From Magnetococcales bacterium DCbin2 (GTDB lineage: Bacteria > Pseudomonadota > Magnetococcia > Magnetococcales > UBA8363): a DNA stretch of 38,914 nucleotides. The stretch lies in the NCBI GenBank assembly GCA_002753615.1, contig PEAO01000015.1, forward strand, positions 1 through 38,914, given 5' to 3'. Position numbers and translations under genes: made by a program. Numbering within the stretch: the first letter of the stretch is position 1; every line of letters starts with the position of its first letter. The notes beneath the pieces were generated by a model. That model saw only the letters and a list, made by a program, of their open reading frames with translations. It did not search any database and was not told the DNA's origin. Positions 16,437 to 23,627 of this stretch are shown one piece after another.

Positions 16437-19400
16437 CTATCCAACGGCCAACCCTTTGATGGCACCATAATCCAATTTTCCCGTTCCCAACAGTGGAACC
16501 TTATCCACAACCAAGATTTTTTTTGGAACCGCCAATTCTGGGATCCCTTGGCGTCTGGCCTCCTCCAACCATTCGTTCCGATTGGCCTTCGGGCAATCGG
16601 TTACCAAAACCAATTGTTCCCCCTTTTTGTCATCCGCCACCGCGGTCACCGCATGGGTATAACCCGGCCATAAAGCGGTCGCCTGATTTTCCACCGCCGT
16701 CAGAGAGATCATCTCGCCGGCCAACTTGGCAAACCGTTTGACCCGTCCGATGATGGTGACATACCCCTGAGGATCGACCGAAACGATATCGCCTGTATCA
16801 TACCAGCCATCGGCAGGCGGTTCCAAAACGCCAGGGGCTTCGGCACGCCAATATCCTTTCATGATATTGGGGCCGGAGACCACCAATTGTCCGCCATTTT
16901 CAATCCCCACAACGGGATCCAAACGGTAACTGATCCCCGGCAAAAACCGCCCCACCGTGCCGGGAGAATAATGCATCGCCGTATTGGTCGCCAACGCCGG
17001 TGATGTCTCGGTCGCACCATAGCCCTCAAAAATGCGCAAGCCAAAACGGTCCATCCACAACCGGCGCGTATCTTCCTTAACCTTTTCCGCCCCCGCAAAC
17101 ACATAGCGGACGCTGTAATAATCATAAGGGTTCGATACCCGCGCATAGCCTCTGAGGAAGGTGTCGGTCCCAAACATGATGGTGGCGTTGGTGTCGTACA
17201 CCATCTCCGGGACAATGCGATAATGGAGCGGTGATGGATAGAGAAACGATTTGATCCCCGACAAAACCGGCAACAACAACCCCGCCGTCAAACCAAACGA
17301 ATGGAAGATGGGCAGTGCGTTAAAAATAATATCGGTCGGATTATAATCGATCCGCGCACTGAGTTGGCGGCAGTTGGCCAGCAGATTGCGGTGGCTCAAC
17401 ACCACCCCCTTGGGAACCCCTTCGGAACCGGAGGTGAAGAGTACCACCGCCGTCGCATCGGCATCACCTCGCGCCGCTTGGGACCAGAGATCCACCCTTC
17501 CGCGCCCCCATCCCAGTAGTTTGTCCATTTTTCCCAAATTTTTGGCAATATCTTCCAGATAACGAAAATCGACAATCGCCCCCAATTCGGTAATGACCGG
17601 CTCCAGACGGGCCATGGCGACAAAACGGCGGGAGGTCAGAACCGTTTTGACCTGGGCGGTCAAACAGGCAGAGCGCATGTTGTTCAACCCAGCAGAAAAA
17701 TTAAGCATGGCCGGTACCAGACCTGCCGCCTGCAAACCAAAGAATGCCGATACTCCCGCCACCGAATTGGGCATCAACAACCCCACCACTGTCCCCGGTT
17801 TGCCAAATCCCCGAAAACGGCTTGCCAACACCCGACTGACCGTGATCAAACGGTCGTAGGTCATGGGGTGCCGCTGCACATCCTCCAACACATGAAAATC
17901 ACCGCCATAGAGGTTACGTGCTTCCAGCAAGGCATGATCCAAAGTTTGATCCCAGGTACTGGTGGCAAAGATCATCCCGCTCAGGAGATCGTACAACTGT
18001 TGCCCCAAAAGTTGGCGACGTTGCCGCCCTTTGATTTGGCTATCCACCTCAAACCGTCTGGGGGGGAGCATGGTCAAGGTGATTTTGGGAAACCAACGCA
18101 ACCGCACCTTCCCCTTCAACCGGGAGAACACCGTAAATTGTGCCCCATCGATGCGGATGGGGACGAGGACGGCATCGGCGCGATCGGCGATCAGCCCTGG
18201 CCCTTCATAGATTTTCATCAACGCCCCGGTCACCGTAATCCGCCCTTCGGGGAAGATGACGCAACGGTGCCCCTCCCGGACCCGTTTGGCCAATGATTTA
18301 ATAGCAAACGGACTGGTGGGATCCAGGGGAAAGGCATCGATCAGGGAAAGAAAGGGACGGACCCACCATTTTCCCGCCATATGGGTATGGATGGCGAAGG
18401 TTGGCTTTCCCGGCATGTAGGTGGCCAAAAGTGCGGCGTCCAGGAAAGAGACATGATTGACCACGATCACCGCCCGTTCACGCACCAACTCCCAGTTATC
18501 CCAACCCTTGAGTTCTACCCGATACAGCAGGGCAAACAAACGGGCCAGCAAGGTTTTGATCAAGGCATCGGGCAACAATTTGCAGATATAGACCGCCACC
18601 ATCAGGTTGGCGATGGCCATGGCGAGAAAGATACCAGGAATGGAAAATCCCAAGGCGAGCAACCCCACGGTGGCCAGGGCAGAGACCACCATGAACAAGG
18701 CATTCATGATGTTGTTGCCGGCGATCACCTGGGAGCGGTTTTCTTCACCACTCCAGGATTGCATGATGGCATAAAGAGGGACGATATAGATGCCGGCGGC
18801 GACTGCTAATCCCAGGAGATCCCCCAGGAGACGCCAGTTGGCACCGGAACTGAGGAAGGTTGCGACCCCAATGAGTTCTCCCACCACCACCCGTTGGCTG
18901 GCGGCGACAAGATCGATGGAAAACAAGGCCATCCCCAGGGCACCCAGAGGGACATACTGTGCGCTTACTTCTCCGGCCAACAGGCGGTTGCACAGGAGGG
19001 AGCCGACGCCGATCCCCACGGAGAACACCGTCAGGAACAGCACCACCACCTCTTCGTTACCGCCGATGATATCTTTGGCAAAGGTGGGAAATTGTGTCAG
19101 ATAGGTGGCCCCGACGAGCCAAAACCAGGAGATGCCGAGGATGGCCAAGAACACTTCACGCCGTTTGGCCGCTTGGCGGACGATGGACCAGGTACTGGTG
19201 AAAAAATTGGTTTCGATGATCAATGCGGGGGCGGCGGCGGCGGCGTGGGGGATCAGACGGCTGGCAGCCCATCCTGCTACGGCGATAATCATGATGGCGG
19301 CCATGATGATTTCAACGCCGTTTTCCTTGAGGACGATGAGACCACTGGCGATGGTTCCCAAGAGGATGGCCAGGAAAGTACCCGCCTCGACGAAGGCGTT

Positions 19401-19841
19401 GCCGGCGATCAATTCATCCTTGGCCAGATGGTCGGGGAGGATGGCGTATTTTACCGGACCGAAAAAGGCGGATTGCCCCCCCATCAAAAACAGCACGGCC
19501 ATGAGAAACCAAAGGCTATTCAGGACAAATCCCAGACAGGCCAACCCCATAATGATGATTTCGGCCAGTTTGATCCGTTGAATCAGCAGCGATTTTTCCG
19601 ACTTGTCGGCCCATTGCCCGGCGAATGCGGAAAACAGAAAGAAGGGGAGGATGAACAATCCCCCCGCTAGGCTCACCAACATCCGCCCATCCATGTGCGC
19701 TTCGGAGGCGATGCGATAGGTGATCAACATCACCAAGGCATTTTTGAAGACATTATCGTTGAGGGCACCCAAAAACTGGGTGACAAACAACGGCCCCAAA
19801 CGTTTGCTTTTCAATAATTCCAAATTTCCGCCATGGCTCAT
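16437..19841 (-). CDS. MFS transporter-acyltransferase-acyl-ACP synthetase fusion (LplT-Aas type)
   Basis: A 1134-residue tri-domain protein. Residues 1-410 form a 12-TM MFS lysophospholipid flippase (LplT-like). Residues about 430-620 form a PlsC-type acyltransferase with the NHVSFLD (HX4D) and FPEGRIT motifs. Residues about 640-1134 form an AMP-binding acyl-ACP synthetase with TSGSEGVPKG, YGATETSP and YDTGD motifs. E. coli has these as lplT (397 aa) plus aas (719 aa); here they are one polypeptide of about their summed length. The role is import and re-acylation of lysophosphatidylethanolamine at the inner membrane. The start at 19841 is supported by GGAGC. It is a housekeeping gene lying between two SIR2 loci. 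Confidence 0.93.
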   Translation of the reverse strand: MSHGGNLELLKSKRLGPLFVTQFLGALNDNVFKNALVMLITYRIASEAHMDGRMLVSLAGGLFILPFFLFSAFAGQWADKSEKSLLIQRIKLAEIIIMGLACLGFVLNSLWFLMAVLFLMGGQSAFFGPVKYAILPDHLAKDELIAGNAFVEAGTFLAILLGTIASGLIVLKENGVEIIMAAIMIIAVAGWAASRLIPHAAAAAPALIIETNFFTSTWSIVRQAAKRREVFLAILGISWFWLVGATYLTQFPTFAKDIIGGNEEVVVLFLTVFSVGIGVGSLLCNRLLAGEVSAQYVPLGALGMALFSIDLVAASQRVVVGELIGVATFLSSGANWRLLGDLLGLAVAAGIYIVPLYAIMQSWSGEENRSQVIAGNNIMNALFMVVSALATVGLLALGFSIPGIFLAMAIANLMVAVYICKLLPDALIKTLLARLFALLYRVELKGWDNWELVRERAVIVVNHVSFLDAALLATYMPGKPTFAIHTHMAGKWWVRPFLSLIDAFPLDPTSPFAIKSLAKRVREGHRCVIFPEGRITVTGALMKIYEGPGLIADRADAVLVPIRIDGAQFTVFSRLKGKVRLRWFPKITLTMLPPRRFEVDSQIKGRQRRQLLGQQLYDLLSGMIFATSTWDQTLDHALLEARNLYGGDFHVLEDVQRHPMTYDRLITVSRVLASRFRGFGKPGTVVGLLMPNSVAGVSAFFGLQAAGLVPAMLNFSAGLNNMRSACLTAQVKTVLTSRRFVAMARLEPVITELGAIVDFRYLEDIAKNLGKMDKLLGWGRGRVDLWSQAARGDADATAVVLFTSGSEGVPKGVVLSHRNLLANCRQLSARIDYNPTDIIFNALPIFHSFGLTAGLLLPVLSGIKSFLYPSPLHYRIVPEMVYDTNATIMFGTDTFLRGYARVSNPYDYYSVRYVFAGAEKVKEDTRRLWMDRFGLRIFEGYGATETSPALATNTAMHYSPGTVGRFLPGISYRLDPVVGIENGGQLVVSGPNIMKGYWRAEAPGVLEPPADGWYDTGDIVSVDPQGYVTIIGRVKRFAKLAGEMISLTAVENQATALWPGYTHAVTAVADDKKGEQLVLVTDCPKANRNEWLEEARRQGIPELAVPKKILVVDKVPLLGTGKLDYGAIKGLAVG

Positions 19842-20244
19842 GAAACGCTCCTGAAAGATCTGGAAAACGGTTCAATACAGAGTATCATTATGACCCCCAG
19901 GATAGCTATGAGTTAAGAAACGGGCGTGGTGGCGTAATTGTGCCATTTTTTGCGTGACATGTCAGTCGGAAAATTCCAAAACTTGGCACGATCCATCACC
20001 GCCCTGGAGAGACGTTTTGACTCAGAGAAACAATCCTGTTATCAAAACGATACTGTATTTACCGAATTGGAATCCTACAGAATATATTTGACATGTGAAA
20101 ATGATTTCCGTATAGTTTTTAGATGTATTATTTTTATCCTACTGAAATGATTGAAAAATGTTGATACTGCGAGAATCTTGGGGGATATCTGTCGTTTGAT
20201 CCTTGGATATACAACAATAAATTAAAATATAAAAGAAGATAATC
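19842..20244. other. AT-rich intergenic region carrying promoter of SIR2-DUF262 operon
   Basis: This 403-bp region lies between the divergent LplT-Aas and SIR2-like genes. Base composition shifts to AT-rich from about 20030. A near-perfect sigma70 promoter (20088-20116) points into the SIR2 gene, leaving a 5' leader of about 120 nt. An open frame at 19938-20150 overlaps this promoter and is probably not a gene. Confidence 0.6.
20088..20116 (+). promoter_or_regulatory. Near-consensus sigma70 promoter for SIR2-DUF262 operon
   Basis: TTGACA (20088-20093) matches the -35 consensus exactly. A 17-bp spacer leads to TATAGT (20111-20116), five of six for the -10. Predicted transcription starts near 20123, about 120 bases before the SIR2-like start codon. 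Confidence 0.65.
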
Positions 20245-21261
20245 ATGCCACAACTATGCCTTATTCTTGGAAACGGCTTCACCGTAGACATGCTTGGCCA
20301 CTTTCGTCAAACAGACAACATTGATGTCTTGAATCTTTTCCGATTGGGATCCGAAGTGCCCTGGCCAGTTGACAAAAAACCTGGTTTCCTGTCTTATAAA
20401 CATTGTCCGAACTTATGGAACCTTGGGGTTACCCCAAATATTTCCCAAAAAGATGCTTCACTTATTATTGAAAATATTATTTCTGTCCAAAACGCCCTGC
20501 TCTCTAATAGAGAAGCCAGTAATTTGATTGCAAACAGAAGAAATTCAAGCCCAATTTATGTTGGAGCTTACAATGAATTGACCGCATATCTTAAACATTT
20601 ATTCATCTATTATGACAATAAATTGTCAAAGGTGATTGCGCAAGGAAGCCCTTGGCGTTGGATAGAATACATTAAGAGAGTTATCGGTCAGTACGATGAG
20701 ATCACGATCATAACTTATAATTATGATATATGGCTAGAACGCCTATTGAAAGCTGCAAGTATCGATTTCAAGATTGCACTTATGGAAAATTTAAGCAATA
20801 AAATAACGATTCTAAAGCCACATGGCTCTATTGGATTTGTTCATAAAGATAAGTTGCCGTTAGATAGTTTCAACATCGAGAAAAATTATCTGTCGGGTGA
20901 TGCAGAGATTGGTGATTTCCGTATGGAATACGACGATCTACAAAATTATTATGCCGTTACCGCTTTGATACCGCCATCGGGCGAGTCAAAAAGGATAGGC
21001 AATCAGTGGGCCAAAAGTATCCGTGACGAGGGAAGAAATATTCTATCCCGATTTGGTACAGGGGACGATATCATCATCTGCGGTTTGTCCTATTGGCACG
21101 TTGACCGCGCAGAACTTGACGAGCTTTTGCTGACATGTGATTCCAACGTCCAAGTTTCCATGATCAATCCAAACCCATCTCCAACATTGAATGCTGTTCT
21201 CTCCAGTATCTTTGATAATTATTTTTTATATACATCGGCAAACATTCTGGAGCATTTGTAA
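20245..21261 (+). CDS. SIR2-like (AbiH-like) putative effector
   Basis: A 338-residue protein with a SIR2-like Rossmann layout. It opens with a strand into LILGNGFT (Gly9-Asn10-Gly11-Phe12), then has TYNYD (Asn159-Asp161) and KPHGS (His193-Gly194), and ends with IIICGLSYWHVD. The GNGF entry replaces the usual GAGxS and is reminiscent of AbiH-type abortive-infection proteins. It is only remotely similar to the SIR2-family protein at 15419. The stop codon directly abuts the start of the DUF262 gene, so the two are coupled. Codon use is clearly AT-richer than in LplT-Aas or the ABC operon, suggesting horizontal acquisition. NAD hydrolysis is inferred from family. Confidence 0.82.
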   Translation: MPQLCLILGNGFTVDMLGHFRQTDNIDVLNLFRLGSEVPWPVDKKPGFLSYKHCPNLWNLGVTPNISQKDASLIIENIISVQNALLSNREASNLIANRRNSSPIYVGAYNELTAYLKHLFIYYDNKLSKVIAQGSPWRWIEYIKRVIGQYDEITIITYNYDIWLERLLKAASIDFKIALMENLSNKITILKPHGSIGFVHKDKLPLDSFNIEKNYLSGDAEIGDFRMEYDDLQNYYAVTALIPPSGESKRIGNQWAKSIRDEGRNILSRFGTGDDIIICGLSYWHVDRAELDELLLTCDSNVQVSMINPNPSPTLNAVLSSIFDNYFLYTSANILEHL

Positions 21262-22326
21262 ATGACAAAATTTCTTGACAGATTGACAAACGCCATAACG
21301 GTTGCCAGTTTTTGGGAAGGATTTGTGCTTAAGAAGTATAACTTAAACCCAAAATATCAAAGGAAAAGCGTTTGGGACGATGAGAAACAGTCGTTTTTTA
21401 TCGATAGTATCCTTAAAAATTTCCCAATACCACCCATATTTCTACATCAAAGAATCGATGACAAAACCGGCAAGACATCCTTTGATGTAATCGATGGGAA
21501 ACAACGATTGACATCCATCAAAAGATTTATTGATGGTGAAATCAAAATTTCGAATGAATTTGGCGAAGAACCTTTTAGCGACCCGCAATTATACGGAAAA
21601 TATTTTGGGGATCTTGATTCCAAGGAATTGCTCCCCTATAAACAAAAATTTTGGCGTTATCACATCCCTGTCGAATATATTGATGCTTCCGATCAAAACA
21701 TCGTTGAGGCCATTTTTGACCGACTCAACAGAAACGGTGAACCCCTGAAAAAGCAAGAACTGAGAAACGCACAATACCATAGTACAGAGTTGTTATCGAC
21801 CATCGAAAAACTCTCAGAACATCCCCTGTTTAAAAGTCGTTTCACAGAACAAATGTGCAATAGAATGGAGAATATGGAGTTTATTTCCGAACTATTATTT
21901 GTGACTCTTGAAAATGGAATTTTCGATGCAAAACAAGATGTTATAGATGGTTTTTATAAAAAATACAATAAACATGAAAACTTGGATAGGCTGAAATCAG
22001 CTTTACCATTATTTAACAAATCAACCGATCTCATGGCATCAATCGATTTGGACTATGAAAAATATAGAATATCCGGCATCAGCCATCTCTATGGTTTGTG
22101 GTGCTTTTCTTGGTATTGTGTAAACAATAAAACATCAGTTAGTGTTAATAGTATTAAGAAAAAGCTTAACAGTTTCTTTGATAAATTTTCACAAAGAGAA
22201 TCCGAAGACAGCTCCGTCGCTGAGTATAAATACACATTAAGTGCCAATACCAAATCCAAATCCCAAAGAGAAAATAGATTGCGGTGCCTTCTAGGGGTCT
22301 GTGGTATCATTATAAATGGAAAATAG
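21262..22326 (+). CDS. DUF262 protein (GmrSD N-terminal-like), probable sensor/NTPase of SIR2 pair
   Basis: A 354-residue protein. Residues about 15-200 carry DUF262 hallmarks: NPKYQRKSVW (29-38), DGKQRLTS (Asp78-Ser85, the variant of the ParB-like DGQQR NTP-binding motif), and FDRLNRNGEPLKKQELRNA. DUF262 domains drive GmrSD, BrxU and SspE, where they bind or hydrolyse nucleotides and gate an attached HNH nuclease. Here no DUF1524/HNH region follows; the C-terminal about 150 residues are helical and end in a lysine-rich tail. I infer that the neighbouring SIR2 protein replaces the nuclease as effector. GGAG lies nine bases before the ATG. Confidence 0.88.
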   Translation: MTKFLDRLTNAITVASFWEGFVLKKYNLNPKYQRKSVWDDEKQSFFIDSILKNFPIPPIFLHQRIDDKTGKTSFDVIDGKQRLTSIKRFIDGEIKISNEFGEEPFSDPQLYGKYFGDLDSKELLPYKQKFWRYHIPVEYIDASDQNIVEAIFDRLNRNGEPLKKQELRNAQYHSTELLSTIEKLSEHPLFKSRFTEQMCNRMENMEFISELLFVTLENGIFDAKQDVIDGFYKKYNKHENLDRLKSALPLFNKSTDLMASIDLDYEKYRISGISHLYGLWCFSWYCVNNKTSVSVNSIKKKLNSFFDKFSQRESEDSSVAEYKYTLSANTKSKSQRENRLRCLLGVCGIIINGK

Positions 22327-22700
22327 AGTACTCCCGGTATCATGGCAATTGTTTTAATGGTAACACCCCTTTGCAATCCATGGGGATCCTCTAGATTGTG
22401 CCCCAACGCTTTTGTAAAGAAACGAAAAAAAATTTGCCTTGCCCACCGTCTATGCTGTAGGGTTGCCTGAAGTGCGATAACTTTTTTGGACCTGCGCCGA
22501 TGGTGCAACCACGGTCATTACCGATGGCCAGATCATTATACGCAAGCGATAACTGCCCGTGTCTTGATCGCTTGGCAAAAAAATATCCCCACCCCTTGCA
22601 AACAACGCACACCGGTCCTATCTGACTCAAACCGTTGGTCTGGGGTGTTTGGGGATTGTTGGGAGTTTGGGTTTCTTTGAATGGATAGGAGAGTTGAATC
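22327..22700. other. Intergenic region between defence block and ABC operon
   Basis: These 374 bp contain no supported gene; the open frames on the minus strand have no recognisable domain and partly shadow the ABC gene. Composition returns from AT-rich to neighbourhood level at about 22480, which plausibly marks the right edge of the acquired segment. Near the right end, GGAGAG serves the GTG start at 22701. Confidence 0.5.
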
Positions 22701-23627
22701 GTGATCGATGTCAAAGGTCTGACCCGACAATACGGCGGTATCGCCGTCGTGGATGATGTATCCTTCCACATCGAACGGGGCGAAGTCGTCGGTCTGCTGG
22801 GACATAACGGGGCCGGCAAAACAACCATCATGCGGATGATCACCGGATTTTTGGAACCGACACACGGTCGTATCACCATCGATGGTCTGGAAGTTGGAAC
22901 CGCGACCCGAGAAATTCAAAAGAAAATCGGCTATCTACCGGAAAATTGCCCCCTCTGGCCAGAAATGACCGTGGTGGATTTTCTCGATTTTCAAGCCACT
23001 CTCCACGGCCTCTCCGAAGACGACCGGCCACCAGCCCTGCGCGAAACTATCGCTCGCACCGGACTCAAAGAGAAAGCCCTCGCCCCCATTCATACCCTCT
23101 CCCGTGGCTATCGCCAACGGGTCGGTGTCGCCCAGGCGATCCTGCACCATCCTAAAATTGTCATCCTCGACGAACCCACCAACGGCCTCGACCCCACCCA
23201 AATTCGCCAGATGCGCACTCTCATCGGCGAACTGGCCAAGGAGGCGACCGTCATCGTCTCTACCCATATCCTCCAGGAGGTCCAGGCCATCTGCGCCCGA
23301 GTCCTCATCCTGCGGGCGGGACGGCTGGTGGGTTCGTCCCGCCTGGATACCCTGGAATCGGATGCACGTCTGGTGGTCACCATCGACCGTGATGAAAAAC
23401 AACTGCTGCAAACCATCCCTGGCGTTTCCGCCGTCCGAAAAATCAGCACCCCACCGGGCCGTTTTGGCTACATTCTTAACGCATCGTTCGACACCGCACC
23501 TTTGGTGGCGCAAAAACTGGCTGAGAAACAAGTGCAATTGTTTGCCCTGCAACCGGAAAAACAAGACCTGGAAACCATGTTTGCCGAAGCCAATGACATT
23601 CATGCACCCGCAGGAGAGGCGTCATGA
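22701..23627 (+). CDS. ABC transporter ATP-binding protein (GldA/CcmA-like)
   Basis: A 308-residue ABC ATPase starting at GTG with GGAGAG upstream. It has the Walker A motif GHNGAGKTT (about 34-42), the Q-loop region YLPEN, the signature LSRGYRQRV, the Walker B ILDEPTNGLDP, and the H-loop STHIL. The C-terminal 80 residues are the usual regulatory extension of drug/gliding-type exporters. The stop overlaps the permease start (ATGA), fixing the pair. It probably energises the fused GldFG-like protein; the substrate is unknown. Confidence 0.95.
   Translation: MIDVKGLTRQYGGIAVVDDVSFHIERGEVVGLLGHNGAGKTTIMRMITGFLEPTHGRITIDGLEVGTATREIQKKIGYLPENCPLWPEMTVVDFLDFQATLHGLSEDDRPPALRETIARTGLKEKALAPIHTLSRGYRQRVGVAQAILHHPKIVILDEPTNGLDPTQIRQMRTLIGELAKEATVIVSTHILQEVQAICARVLILRAGRLVGSSRLDTLESDARLVVTIDRDEKQLLQTIPGVSAVRKISTPPGRFGYILNASFDTAPLVAQKLAEKQVQLFALQPEKQDLETMFAEANDIHAPAGEAS

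Noticed and set aside
18894-19670. 258-codon plus-strand frame antisense to the MFS domain of LplT-Aas
   Set aside because: Low-complexity Gly/Asp/Gln/His-rich shadow; the minus frame has a complete three-domain protein.
19938-20150. 70-codon plus-strand open frame before the SIR2-DUF262 pair
   Set aside because: It overlaps a near-consensus promoter, has no good ribosome-binding site and has no recognisable motif; its C-terminal half looks like translated AT-rich non-coding DNA.
21262-22326. Classification of the DUF262 protein as a complete GmrSD type IV restriction enzyme
   Set aside because: The DUF1524/HNH nuclease half is absent and the protein is about half the usual length of the fused enzyme.
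22391-22919. Minus-strand frames across the intergenic region and start of the ABC ATPase gene
   Set aside because: They overlap the Walker A region of a clearly real gene and show no domain.
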